This document shows positions 1-8,324 of a stretch of 64,000 bases of DNA, one piece after another (within the stretch, counting starts at the first letter, position 1; each line of letters opens with the position of its first letter). The DNA is taken from positions 62,001 through 126,000 of the forward strand of contig NZ_BMXR01000014.1 in the NCBI RefSeq assembly GCF_014651855.1, written 5' to 3'. The notes under the pieces are model-generated. The model had not been told where the DNA came from, ran no database searches, and saw only the letters and a program-made list of their open reading frames with translations. The translations under genes and the position numbers were made by a program. Source of the DNA: Saccharospirillum salsuginis (lineage in GTDB: Bacteria; Pseudomonadota; Gammaproteobacteria; Pseudomonadales; Natronospirillaceae).

Positions 1-71
1 GGCAGGTTGATGGCCGTCGTCGTCTTGCCGACGCCGCCTTTCTGGTTGGTAATGGCGAATATATGAGTCAC
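1..71 (-). CDS. parA: ParA/Soj chromosome-partitioning ATPase, N-terminal fragment
   Basis: Only the first 23 codons lie in the window; the gene runs off its left edge. The minus strand reads from a GTG at 71 as an N terminus ITNQKGGVGKTTTAINL, the deviant Walker A (KGGVGKTT) of ParA/MinD ATPases. ParA binds ATP and non-specific DNA and moves ParB-parS complexes in chromosome segregation. It sits four bases downstream of rsmG on the same strand, the usual mnmG-rsmG-parA-parB order. The GTG start is the only in-frame start that gives the canonical N terminus. The family is clear; the rest of the protein cannot be judged. Confidence 0.9.
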   Translation of the reverse strand, partial: MTHIFAITNQKGGVGKTTTAINL

Positions 72-75
72 AACG

Positions 76-720
76 CTATAACCCTTGAGAAGAACCAGCG
101 GACAACTCTACCAGATGTCGAGCGCCAGCGGTGCCCGGAACCGTTAAAACCTGAACCCGGTCGACGTGAAAACCGTCCGGCAGGTCGTCGATCTCGTCCT
201 GCGGGAATTGGCCCTTCATGGCCAGGAAGCGACCGCCGGGGGCCAGCAGGTGGGCCGATTTTGCCACCATGTCGGCCAGGGTGGCAAAGGCGCGCGAACT
301 GATTTGCGCGTAGCTGCGACCCGGCTGCCAGAACTCCAGGCGATTGTGAACGACCTCGGCGTTGTCGACGCCGAGCTCCATCTTCACTTGGATCAGGAAA
401 CGGGTCTTCTTGCCGTTGCTGTCGAGCAGCGTCACCGACTGGCCGGGCCGGACCAGCGCCAGCACCATGCCCGGCAGACCCGGACCGGTGCCGACATCGA
501 GCAGATCGTCTTCGCCGACATACGACAGGATCGACAGGCTGTCGAGCAGGTGGCGGCCGATCATCTCCCCGGGGTCTCGCACCGAGGTCAGGTTGTACGC
601 CTTGTTCCACTTCACCAGTAGAGCGTGGTAGGCCAACAGGCGGTCCAGGGTGGCGTCATCCAGAGCCAGATCCTGCCGGGCTATACCGGCGGCGAGCGCC
701 TGTCGATATGCATCGCTCAT
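76..720 (-). CDS. rsmG: 16S rRNA (guanine527-N7)-methyltransferase RsmG
   Basis: The 214-residue protein has the usual length for RsmG (GidB), the SAM-dependent enzyme that makes m7G527 in the 16S rRNA decoding region. Visible signatures are WNKAYNLTSVRDP (residues 38-50), the HLLDSL helix, and the SAM-binding loop DVGTGPGLPG (75-84). Its start overlaps the stop of mnmG by four bases (ATGA), so the two are probably translationally coupled, and parA follows after four bases. Loss of this enzyme is known to give low-level streptomycin resistance in other bacteria. Nothing looks degraded. Confidence 0.95.
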   Translation of the reverse strand: MSDAYRQALAAGIARQDLALDDATLDRLLAYHALLVKWNKAYNLTSVRDPGEMIGRHLLDSLSILSYVGEDDLLDVGTGPGLPGMVLALVRPGQSVTLLDSNGKKTRFLIQVKMELGVDNAEVVHNRLEFWQPGRSYAQISSRAFATLADMVAKSAHLLAPGGRFLAMKGQFPQDEIDDLPDGFHVDRVQVLTVPGTAGARHLVELSAGSSQGL

Positions 721-2618
721 GCGCTGTGTTTCACCTCGGACGAATCACGCAGCGCCTGCTTCTTCAGGTGAATCAGCAGCATGGAGACGGCGGCGGGCGT
801 CACCCCGGAGATGCGCGATGCCTGCGCCAGGGTTTCCGGGCGGGTCTCTTTCAGCTTCTGTTTCACCTCGTTGGACAGGCCGCCGACGGCGTCGTAGTCG
901 AAGGTCTCGGGCAACGCCATATTCTCGTGGCGGCGCAGCGACTCGATCTCGTCCAGTTGGCGCTGTATGTAGCCTTCGTACTTGGCGCTGATCTCGACCT
1001 GCTCCTTGACCGCGAGGTCCAGCTCCGCATCTCTGGGAGAAATCGCTTCGAGGTCCGCATAACCCAGCTGCGGCCGTTTGAGCAGGTCGCGCAGATTGGC
1101 CTCTTTGGACAACGGCTGGTTCAGTTTGTCCGCCAGTTGCTCGGCCTGGGTCGACTTCGGCTGGATCCAGGTCGTGCGCATCCGTTCGGTCTCGAGCGCA
1201 ATGGCTTCCTGTTTGGCGGAAAAGGCCGCCCAGCGCTCGTCGTCGACCAGGCCCAGGTTCCGCCCCTGCTCGGTCAGTCGCGCATCGGCGTTGTCCTCGC
1301 GCAGCAGCAAGCGGTATTCGGCGCGGCTGGTGAACATGCGGTACGGCTCCTGGGTACCCATGGTGATCAAATCGTCGACCAGCACACCGAGGTAGGCTTC
1401 GTCGCGACGCGGATACCACTGTTCCAGCCCCTTGGCGCGGCGGGCGGCGTTCAGGCCGGCCAACAAGCCCTGGGCGGCCGCTTCCTCGTAACCGGTGGTG
1501 CCGTTGATCTGGCCCGCGAAATAGAGGTTTTCCACAAACCGCGTTTCCAGGCTGTGCTTCAGATCGCGCGGGTCGAAATAGTCGTACTCGATGGCGTAGC
1601 CCGGACGGGTGATGTGCGCCCGCTCGAAGCCCTTGATGGTGCGGATGAACTGCAACTGCACCTCGAACGGCAGACTGGTGCTGATACCGTTCGGGTACAT
1701 TTCATAGGTGGTCAGCCCTTCCGGCTCGACGAACACCTGGTGGCTGGTCTTGTCCGCGAAGCGGGTGACCTTGTCCTCGATCGACGGACAGTAGCGCGGG
1801 CCCACCCCATCGATCTCGCCGGCGTACATCGGCGACTGGTGCAGATTGTCGCGAATGATGTCGTGCGTCTGCTCGGTGGTATGCGCGATCCAGCAGGACA
1901 CCTGTTCCGGATGCTCGTCAACCGAGCCCAGGTAGGACATGACCGGCAGCGGCGCATCGCCCGGTTGTTCGGAGAGCTGGCTGTAGTCCAGGCTACGGCC
2001 GTCGATGCGCGCCGGGGTGCCGGTTTTCAGCCGGCCGACGCGGAACGGCATGGCACGCAGGCGCTCCGCCAGGGCATTGCTGGGCGCGTCGCCCATGCGG
2101 CCGCCGGAATAGTTCTTCAGACCGACGTGAATCTTGCCGCCGAGGAAGGTGCCGGCGGTCAGAACCACGGTCTCGGCGTGGATGCGGATGCCGGTCTGGG
2201 TGACAACGCCGGCGACTCGGTCGCCGTTCATGATCAGGTCGTCGGCGCCCTGCTGGAACAGCTCCAGATTCGGCTGCTGCTCGACGATGGCGCGGATGGC
2301 GGAGCGGTACAGCTGGCGGTCCGCCTGGGCGCGGGTCGCGCGTACTGCCGGCCCCTTGCGGCTGTTCAACACCCGGAACTGGATGCCGGCCCGGTCGGTC
2401 GCCCGGCCCATGGCCCCGCCCAGCGCGTCGACTTCCTTGACCAGGTGACTCTTGCCGATGCCGCCGATGGCCGGGTTGCAGGACATGACCCCGACGGTGT
2501 CGGCGTTGTGCGTCAACAGCAGCGTTCTGGCCCCGGTTCGGGCGGACGCCAGGGCGGCCTCCGTACCGGCGTGGCCGCCACCGATCACTATGACATCGTA
2601 ACGCTCAGGAAAATCCAC
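717..2618 (-). CDS. mnmG: tRNA uridine-5-carboxymethylaminomethyl(34) synthesis enzyme MnmG
   Basis: The 633-residue protein matches MnmG (GidA; about 629 residues in E. coli). With MnmE it uses FAD and methylene-tetrahydrofolate to build cmnm5U at tRNA wobble position 34. The FAD-binding dinucleotide fold is at residues 11-22 (GGGHAGTEAA), and the Cys-containing family motif SCNPAIGG follows at about 46-53. The C-terminal helical region (about 550-620) that contacts MnmE and tRNA is intact. mnmE is not in the window; the upstream neighbour is an MscS channel gene. mnmG overlaps rsmG by ATGA. The start at 2618 gives the standard N terminus MDFPERYDVIVIGGG. Confidence 0.96.
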   Translation of the reverse strand: MDFPERYDVIVIGGGHAGTEAALASARTGARTLLLTHNADTVGVMSCNPAIGGIGKSHLVKEVDALGGAMGRATDRAGIQFRVLNSRKGPAVRATRAQADRQLYRSAIRAIVEQQPNLELFQQGADDLIMNGDRVAGVVTQTGIRIHAETVVLTAGTFLGGKIHVGLKNYSGGRMGDAPSNALAERLRAMPFRVGRLKTGTPARIDGRSLDYSQLSEQPGDAPLPVMSYLGSVDEHPEQVSCWIAHTTEQTHDIIRDNLHQSPMYAGEIDGVGPRYCPSIEDKVTRFADKTSHQVFVEPEGLTTYEMYPNGISTSLPFEVQLQFIRTIKGFERAHITRPGYAIEYDYFDPRDLKHSLETRFVENLYFAGQINGTTGYEEAAAQGLLAGLNAARRAKGLEQWYPRRDEAYLGVLVDDLITMGTQEPYRMFTSRAEYRLLLREDNADARLTEQGRNLGLVDDERWAAFSAKQEAIALETERMRTTWIQPKSTQAEQLADKLNQPLSKEANLRDLLKRPQLGYADLEAISPRDAELDLAVKEQVEISAKYEGYIQRQLDEIESLRRHENMALPETFDYDAVGGLSNEVKQKLKETRPETLAQASRISGVTPAAVSMLLIHLKKQALRDSSEVKHSA

Positions 2619-2777
2619 AGGGCACCTCGGGTGTTCTCAGGCCCGGATCGGCGAAACCGCTCGGTTGCGGTGTTCAAAATTTCGCCAACCCGGGAAAATG
2701 GGGTCGCGATTATACGGATTTTACCGTCGGGCTGGAAGCCACCCGTCATCGCAGGCACACCGGGTATTCGTTCGGCG

Positions 2778-3623
2778 TTATCCGGCTGGTTCGTCGTTCG
2801 CCACGACCCGAACCGGAAAGGGTTCGCTCTGGCTGCCGGCATAGAGGGTACGATGCGGAAAGGGAATCTCGATTCCGGCTTCGTCGAAAGCCAGTTTGAC
2901 CTCCTCCTGCATGGAGTTGCGCAATTCGAGGAAAGTCTCTTTTCTGGCCCAGACCGAGAACTGGATGGTCAGGGCCGAGTCTCCAAAGCCGGTAAAAATG
3001 AACAACGGCTCCGGGTCGTCCAGGCATTTCGGGTTCCGGTCGGCGACGTCTTTCAGCACCTCGCGGACCCGGGCGATGTTTTCGTGATAGGCGACGCCGA
3101 TCACCAGGTCGAAGCGTCGAATCGGAAAGCGGGTCAGGTTGGTGACCTGGGACTTGATCAGATTCTCGTTCGGCATTCGCACGAAGAGGTTGTCGAAGGT
3201 GCGCAACTTGACCGACAGCAGATCGATCGACAACACCTCACCGGTCACATCCCCCACCCGGATCACGTCGCCCAACTCAAAGGGTTTCTCGCCGACCAGG
3301 AAAAGACCGCTGATCAGGTTGGACGCGGATGTCTGGGAAGCAAAACCGATGGCCACCGACAGGACGCCAGCCGCGCCCAGCAAGACGCTGAGGCTGAACC
3401 CGAGTTGGCGCAGGGCCGAGGCCAGGAAGAGACCGAGAATCACCCAATAGATCAACCGGGTCATCAGGGTGGCGTGGTGGGCGCTGATGTGTTTCGGCAT
3501 GAAGCGGCGCACGTTGCGGGCGACCAGGGACGCCACCACGAAGCCGGCGGCGACAAGAGCGGCCGCGCGCACGATAAACAGCAGACCACTGTACTGACTC
3601 AGAAAATCGATGATGTCCGCCAT
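2778..3623 (-). CDS. MscS-family mechanosensitive ion channel
   Basis: The 281-residue inner-membrane protein has the architecture of small-conductance mechanosensitive channels. Hydrophobic segments lie at about 15-38, 58-78 and 82-110. The third is glycine/alanine-rich and pore-lining (LGAAGVLSVAIGFASQTSASN). A beta domain with the MscS pattern PFELGDVIRVGDVTGEV and a C-terminal alpha/beta vestibule follow. Such channels open on hypo-osmotic shock to release solutes. The gene lies eleven bases downstream of a DUF432 gene on the same strand, so the two are probably an operon. The start at 3623 gives MADIIDFLSQYS, a normal MscS N terminus. Confidence 0.9.
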   Translation of the reverse strand: MADIIDFLSQYSGLLFIVRAAALVAAGFVVASLVARNVRRFMPKHISAHHATLMTRLIYWVILGLFLASALRQLGFSLSVLLGAAGVLSVAIGFASQTSASNLISGLFLVGEKPFELGDVIRVGDVTGEVLSIDLLSVKLRTFDNLFVRMPNENLIKSQVTNLTRFPIRRFDLVIGVAYHENIARVREVLKDVADRNPKCLDDPEPLFIFTGFGDSALTIQFSVWARKETFLELRNSMQEEVKLAFDEAGIEIPFPHRTLYAGSQSEPFPVRVVANDEPAG

Positions 3624-3633
3624 GGTGTTTCCC

Positions 3634-4446
3634 CTAGTCGGTGAACAAATTGATGAAGGCTCGAACGACGTTGTTCCTCTGCGAGGGCAGGCGCGCCTCG
3701 GACAGCAGCGTCGCCCCGTCCGGCTTCCGGCCGATTTTCAGGCTCGCCAGCGAATCGGAGGCGTGGTGCTCCAGGGACACCGACTCGGTCCAGAGCGTGC
3801 CATCGTCCCGCCCGAAGACCGACAGCATGGGCAGCGGAATGCTGAGCTTTTCGATGGCCAGCAACTCAGTGGACCGATTGTGCAACAGGACGGGCGTGAC
3901 GGCGCGATGCGGTCGCAACGGCACATCGTCCACGTCATTACGGGCGCTGGTGCGGGCGGCGTAGCACAACTCCCCTTCCCGGGTATTGGGGCCGAACCAG
4001 GTATCGGACAGTTGCACGGTGGGAATTTCCAGCAGGGGTTTTTCCAGGGCATCGCATTCGATGCAGACGCAGACCGGCGAACTGATGTAGAAGGTGCTCT
4101 GCTCGCCCGGCGGTATCATCACCGGCTCGTTGGTCTTGACCACCGTGGGACGATCCAGCAGACGAGGCCGCAACCGGACCGTCGAGGGCGCCTGACGAAA
4201 GACATAGCGGCCGGTGTCCAGAGTGTCCGGCGGCAACCGGTCGGTTCCGAGCTCAAGCCGATTGTTGTCGATGACGTCGGGCCGGTGCTCCCAGGCCAGT
4301 CGCCATTCATGCTGTCCGCGTTCGAGATAGATCGACAAAGGACCGATGGCGCCGTGCCAGGGCGTGTCCTCGGTCAACGGGATAGGCAGCCACCAGGGCT
4401 TGAGCTGAAGATCCGGATCGGCGGATGTGGTGGACGACATGGGCAC
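3634..4446 (-). CDS. DUF432 domain protein, partner of MscS channel
   Basis: The 270-residue soluble-looking protein has no signal peptide or membrane segment. It resembles the DUF432 family, whose genes commonly adjoin MscS channels; the function is unknown. Recognisable features are the N-terminal region with WHGAIGPLSIYLERG and a central stretch PPGEQSTFYISSPV. AAGGA lies six bases before a GTG at 4446; an ATG two codons later (4440) is the alternative start. It lies just upstream of the MscS gene. A role modulating or sensing for the channel is an inference from position only. Confidence 0.72.
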   Translation of the reverse strand: MPMSSTTSADPDLQLKPWWLPIPLTEDTPWHGAIGPLSIYLERGQHEWRLAWEHRPDVIDNNRLELGTDRLPPDTLDTGRYVFRQAPSTVRLRPRLLDRPTVVKTNEPVMIPPGEQSTFYISSPVCVCIECDALEKPLLEIPTVQLSDTWFGPNTREGELCYAARTSARNDVDDVPLRPHRAVTPVLLHNRSTELLAIEKLSIPLPMLSVFGRDDGTLWTESVSLEHHASDSLASLKIGRKPDGATLLSEARLPSQRNNVVRAFINLFTD

Positions 4447-4574
4447 ACGGAATCCTTGAGACTGAGAGAATGCACTATAATATGAAGCACGCGGTCGCTA
4501 ACAGGGGCCGGTGCATTGACCAGCCGACCGGGCACCAGGGCGGGTCGAAGAATCACTGAGAAGAGACGGGCATC

Positions 4575-5090
4575 ATGCTGTTGAATCCCCTTCCCCGCCT
4601 CGGCGGCGGGTTGCTAGTGACACTGTTGCTGGCCGGATGCGCCGGTTACCAGAGCATGGATGCCGTTCGGGTGGACCCGGCCACGACGGGTCGGCCACAG
4701 ACGGCGGCACCTGAATCCAATGCCGTGGCGCAAAAACTCTGGCGGGTTTACAACCGTTACGAAGGCACCCCCTACCGCTACGGCGGCACCTCATCGACGG
4801 GGTTCGACTGCTCAGGATTCATCCTGACCGCCTATCGCGAAGGCCTGGACCGCACCGACCTGCCCCGCACCACCGGCCAGATGCTGGCGGAAGGACACTA
4901 TGTGCGGCGGGATCAACTGAAACCGGGCGATCTGGTGTTTTTCCGCATTGGCGGCAAGGAACAGCATGCCGGGATCTATCTCGGCGGTCACCGCTTCATC
5001 CATTCGGCGACATCGGTCGGGGTGACCGAATCATCGCTGGCCAACCCCTACTGGCGTAATCGCTATTCGCAGGCCCGCCGGTTCCTGTAG
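4575..5090 (+). CDS. NlpC/P60-family cell-wall peptidase lipoprotein
   Basis: The 171-residue protein starts with a lipoprotein signal ending in the lipobox LLAGC (lipid-modified Cys at residue 22). An NlpC/P60 domain covers about 53-170. The catalytic Cys is in FDCSGF (Cys79), the His in HAGIYLG (His131), and a further His at 143 (FIHS) completes the triad region. Such enzymes cut peptide bonds in peptidoglycan stems; this one should act in the periplasm, anchored to the outer membrane. It is divergent from the DUF432 gene, so the 4447-4574 gap holds promoters for both. It ends 14 bases from the convergent amino-acid binding protein gene. Closest to the NlpC/Spr type. Confidence 0.9.
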   Translation: MLLNPLPRLGGGLLVTLLLAGCAGYQSMDAVRVDPATTGRPQTAAPESNAVAQKLWRVYNRYEGTPYRYGGTSSTGFDCSGFILTAYREGLDRTDLPRTTGQMLAEGHYVRRDQLKPGDLVFFRIGGKEQHAGIYLGGHRFIHSATSVGVTESSLANPYWRNRYSQARRFL

Positions 5091-5104
5091 CGGGCGCATC
5101 CGGA

Positions 5105-6133
5105 TCAGCGCAACGGCGGGGCGTAGAGAATGCCGCCGCGACTCCAGAGTTCGTTCAGGCCACGGTCGAAGCCAAGCTCGGAATCCTGACCCACGTTGCG
5201 TTCGAACACCTCGCCATAGTTCCCGACCTGCTTGATGATCTGGTAAGCCCAATCGGCGGACAGGCCCATGGCCCGGCCGGTATCGCCATTGACGCCGAGC
5301 ATGCGCTGAATCACCGGCTTGTCCGAAGCGCGCATGTCGTCGACATTGGACTGATTCACACCGTATTCCTCGGCGTTGACCATGGCGTAAAGCGTCCACT
5401 TGACGATGTTGTACCACTGCATATCGCCCTGGCGAACCGCCGGCCCCAGTGGCTCCTTGGAGATGACTTCCGGCAGAATGCGTACACTGTCCCGATCCTT
5501 GAGCCGGGTGCGTTGCGCGTAGAGCTGAGACAGGTCGGACGACAGCACGTTGCACCGCCCGGCCTGAAAACCCTCCAGCGTTTGGTCCGACGTCGTGAAC
5601 GCCACCGGCTGGTACTTCATGTTGTGCTCACGGAAATAATCCGCGAGGTTCAGTTCGCTGGTTGTGCCGGACTGAATACAGACCGCGGCGCCATTTAATT
5701 CACTGGCCGACGTCAGCCCGGAAGACCGGGTGACCATAAACCCCTGACCATCGTAAAAGGCAATGCCGGCGAAGATCATGCCCATGGTGGTGTCGCGCGA
5801 GTGCGTCCAGGTCGTATTGCGCGACAGCAGATCGACCTCGCCTGAGCTGAGGGCGTTGAAACGGTCACTCGGCGTTAACGGGGTGTAACGCACCTTGTCG
5901 GCATCGCCCAGAACCGCGGCCGCGACCGCGCGGCAGACGTCCACATCCAGCCCGCTCCAGCGGCCCTGGCTGTCGGGGTTGGAAAAACCGGGAATGCCGG
6001 TCGACACCCCGCAATCCAGATAGTCCTTGCCGCGAACGTCGCCGAGTGTGGCGCCCTGAGCCAGTCCGGCGCCGGCCATAACCAACAGGCTCGCGATGAA
6101 ACGGAAAACGACTCGTTTTTGTTGTTGCCGCAT
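5105..6133 (-). CDS. Periplasmic amino-acid ABC transporter substrate-binding protein (AapJ-like)
   Basis: The 342-residue protein has a signal peptide (about 1-27) followed by a family-3 solute-binding fold. It resembles general amino-acid binding proteins of the AapJ/BztA type: DCGVSTGIPGFSNPDSQGRWSGLDVDVCRAVAAAVLGDADKVRY at the start (residues about 41-82 in pieces), then SRNTTWTHSRD. The permease and ATPase genes that normally follow aapJ are absent here; the neighbours are an NlpC/P60 gene and an LEA2 lipoprotein gene. It is therefore an orphan binding protein that either uses a distant ABC system or serves as a sensor. Substrate is inferred from family only. Confidence 0.86.
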   Translation of the reverse strand: MRQQQKRVVFRFIASLLVMAGAGLAQGATLGDVRGKDYLDCGVSTGIPGFSNPDSQGRWSGLDVDVCRAVAAAVLGDADKVRYTPLTPSDRFNALSSGEVDLLSRNTTWTHSRDTTMGMIFAGIAFYDGQGFMVTRSSGLTSASELNGAAVCIQSGTTSELNLADYFREHNMKYQPVAFTTSDQTLEGFQAGRCNVLSSDLSQLYAQRTRLKDRDSVRILPEVISKEPLGPAVRQGDMQWYNIVKWTLYAMVNAEEYGVNQSNVDDMRASDKPVIQRMLGVNGDTGRAMGLSADWAYQIIKQVGNYGEVFERNVGQDSELGFDRGLNELWSRGGILYAPPLR

Positions 6134-6226
6134 GAGAACTCTCTTGCCTTCAATGATGTGTCGCAGGGGAAAAACAGCTTATCACGAACTGACCCCACCA
6201 CTCAGTGTGGCTGCCCTTTATGTCAA

Positions 6227-7063
6227 TCAGGGGGATAGCCGGCCACTGATGTCCGGCAGGTCCACGCCGAGATCCGGACTGGACACCGGACTTTGCCAGT
6301 TCAACGCCAGATCCCGCGGCCATTGACCGGTGCGCAGCGCATTGGCCAGCGACAACCCGAGATCACCGAACGACAAGGTCGCCCGCGTCGTGGCGACCCG
6401 CTTCTCGCCACCGTTCAACGACAGCGGATCCAGCGTCATCCCCGCCAGACGACCCGCGCCGCCGTCGATTCCAACCTGCATCGGACCGGCGGCCAGGCCG
6501 AAGCGATTCGGGTTGTCGATCAACAAATCCAACCGGACCGTCAGGCTGCTCAGACTGACATCCTCCACAGCCCAGTCCGCCAAACGCAACGTCGGCAGTT
6601 TGGGCACCGGCACGGTGAAGGTATGCGCCCAGTCCACCTGGCGCGGGCCGACCACCGGCACGTCCAGGGTCGGGTTCAGACGCAACTCCAGTTCCGCCTC
6701 GCCGGCCTCGTAGGCGTCTTTCGCCCGACGCAGCAGGCCTTCGGCCACCAGATCCCAATCGAACGTCAGCGTGGTCGAGCCCCGGGCCGCGATGCCGGAC
6801 ATGGCCGGCGTTTCCAGATCCACCCAGGGTTCACCGTCCAAAAACAGGGCGGCATCGAAGCCGCTGATCGGCAAGCGGAACGCATTGGGGTTATTCATCG
6901 TCACCGTGCTGCGACCGGTTACCCCGGTCCAGGTCAACCCGGTCAGCCGGGTATTTTGATGATCAAAACTCGGTTCCTGGTAGACATCCTGAACGCCAAA
7001 GTTGGCGCAACTGGTTAACAGCCAGGTGACGGGAAACACAAACAATAGCTGACGCGGTGACAT
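6227..7063 (-). CDS. LEA type 2 family lipoprotein
   Basis: The 278-residue protein starts with a lipoprotein signal (WLLTSC, Cys19). It contains two late-embryogenesis-abundant type 2 (WHy-like) beta domains. The pattern NPNAFRLPISGFDAALFLDGEP (around 58-79) recurs in the second half as NPNRFGLAAGPMQVGIDGG (around 186-205). The two NPN motifs mark a tandem duplication within the protein. Bacterial LEA2 proteins are periplasmic or outer-membrane-attached; the molecular role is not established. It is monocistronic in appearance. The start at 7063 is the only one that gives a signal peptide. Confidence 0.78.
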   Translation of the reverse strand: MSPRQLLFVFPVTWLLTSCANFGVQDVYQEPSFDHQNTRLTGLTWTGVTGRSTVTMNNPNAFRLPISGFDAALFLDGEPWVDLETPAMSGIAARGSTTLTFDWDLVAEGLLRRAKDAYEAGEAELELRLNPTLDVPVVGPRQVDWAHTFTVPVPKLPTLRLADWAVEDVSLSSLTVRLDLLIDNPNRFGLAAGPMQVGIDGGAGRLAGMTLDPLSLNGGEKRVATTRATLSFGDLGLSLANALRTGQWPRDLALNWQSPVSSPDLGVDLPDISGRLSP

Positions 7064-7170
7064 GATGATTCCTTTGAGGGCGTGGGGACTTAAGCAACTT
7101 TGCCTGCAACCAGGCTGGTGTCAAGTCAAAGAGCTCCGGCGTTCCGCCGGCAGGTGGCTTGTTTTGTTTG

Positions 7171-7298
7171 GGTGCCATGAACCCGCATCGGCTAACCGGG
7201 ATGCTCATCTGGGGCCGCCGTAAACCCATCCATGGGGGCTTAACTTCGGCATCCATGCCTCAGATATCCCCATATGAGCACCCCGGTCATCCGCTGCT
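7171..7298 (+). repeat. CCATCCATGGGGG palindromic element, copy 1
   Basis: Conserved outer flank GTGCCATGAACCCGC; inverted arms at 7195-7214 and 7268-7287 (ACCGGGATGCTCATCTGGGG against its near complement); conserved centre AAACCCATCCATGGGGGC at 7222-7239, then TTAACTTCGGCATCC. Confidence 0.8.
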
Positions 7299-7406
7299 AG
7301 CCCTTTGAAACCACCAAATACTATACCCACGATCGATTTGCTTCTGATAACCCTTGATCGGCCACTCGGTTTGCTGTTCATGGCTTGATTGAACCACCGA
7401 ACACGA

Positions 7407-7522
7407 GCTACGGGGGGCGGGGTATGCCCTGGAGGGGACATCTGAGGCATGGATGCCGAAGTTAAGCGTACATGGATGTATTCATAGCGGTCCCCGGAAG
7501 GGCATACCCCGCCCCCCGTAGC
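7407..7522 (-). repeat. CCATCCATGGGGG palindromic element, copy 2 (degenerate centre)
   Basis: A perfect 22-base inverted repeat (7407-7428 and 7501-7522, beginning GCTACGGGGGGCGGGG) encloses a decayed, inverted version of the family centre (GGCATGGATGCCGAAGTTAAG). The arms share no sequence with copy 1 only 200 bases away. Confidence 0.7.
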
Positions 7523-7594
7523 GTATTCCTGGCACTGTCAATTACCCAGCCACCTGCCGGCGGAACGCCGGTTCCTTTGGGTAGCAGCCCCAAA

Positions 7595-8254
7595 TCAGGT
7601 AATGGTAGTGGTGACCTTCCAGTCGGTCTGGTCGATGCTCAATTCCAGAGTATCTCCGGCGTTCAGTTCGCCGACGCCCTTGGGGGTGCCGGTCAGGACG
7701 ACGTCGCCGGCCTCCAGACGGAAGTCCTGAACGATGGTGCGCAGCAGCTCCGGAATCGGCGTCAGCATCCGCTCGACATAACCCTGCTGTTGCAGTTGTC
7801 CGTTCCGGACCAGAGTGAATGCCCAGTCTTCTGGTCGCTCCGGCATCTGGTTGATCGGCAACCAGGAACCAAGCGGCAAACTGCCATCGAACGCCTTGGA
7901 CCGCTCCCAGGGATGCCCCTCGGCTTTCAACTGGCTTTGCAGCGCACGATCGGTCAGGTCCAGACCCAGGCTGACCGCGGTGACCGACAGCATCGGATCT
8001 TCCGAATGGTCCGCGGATAACTGAGCACCGATCAGCAACGCCAGCTCCGTCTCGAAATGCAGGCCCGGGCGCGGCAGCGCCAGTTCGTCGCCCAGGGTGG
8101 CGAAGGCGGTTTGCGGTTTGATGAACAGCAACGGCCGCTCCGGGACGGCGTTGCCCAGTTCCTCGGCGTGTTCAGCGTAATTCCGGCCGACACAGACCGC
8201 CTTGCCGACCGGCAAATTGATGGATTCACCGGAGAACCATTGATGTTGGTACAT
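7595..8254 (-). CDS. Fumarylacetoacetate hydrolase (FAH) family protein
   Basis: The 219-residue single-domain FAH protein shows the metal-binding signature: VCVGRNYAEHAEELGN near the N terminus, FETELALLIGAQL with its acidic ligand, and the C-terminal GDVVLTGTPKGVG. The size fits the YcgM-type acylpyruvase or oxaloacetate decarboxylase branch (FAHD1-like) rather than true fumarylacetoacetase. It cleaves C-C bonds in 1,3-dicarbonyl acids using Mg2+. It is followed by an EamA transporter gene on the same strand, upstream. No tyrosine-degradation genes are nearby, so the substrate is open. Confidence 0.88.
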   Translation of the reverse strand: MYQHQWFSGESINLPVGKAVCVGRNYAEHAEELGNAVPERPLLFIKPQTAFATLGDELALPRPGLHFETELALLIGAQLSADHSEDPMLSVTAVSLGLDLTDRALQSQLKAEGHPWERSKAFDGSLPLGSWLPINQMPERPEDWAFTLVRNGQLQQQGYVERMLTPIPELLRTIVQDFRLEAGDVVLTGTPKGVGELNAGDTLELSIDQTDWKVTTTIT

Positions 8255-8324
8255 GCCCGATCCTTGCCTGAAAGAATGAACCCTTACTGTAGCGAAGAAC
8301 CGGGGAATGTAGAAACCAGGCCCG

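Larger units (their letters stand above)
7064..7594. other. Intergenic region with two palindromic elements inside a 24-nt inverted repeat
   Basis: No gene is supported in this 530-base gap. It contains two copies of the CCATCCATGGGGG element (7171-7298 and 7407-7522). Both are enclosed by a perfect 24-base inverted repeat (7137-7160 and 7548-7571, beginning CCGGCGTTCCGCCGG). Short open frames here are generated by the repeats. Confidence 0.7.

Noticed and set aside
2619..2777. Replication origin next to mnmG
   Set aside because: oriC adjoins mnmG in some bacteria, but this 159-base gap has no DnaA boxes and no AT-rich unwinding region.
708..3644. 978-codon open frame on the plus strand
   Set aside because: It is antisense to mnmG and mscS genes in a GC-rich region; composition is His/Gln/Arg-rich without domain features.
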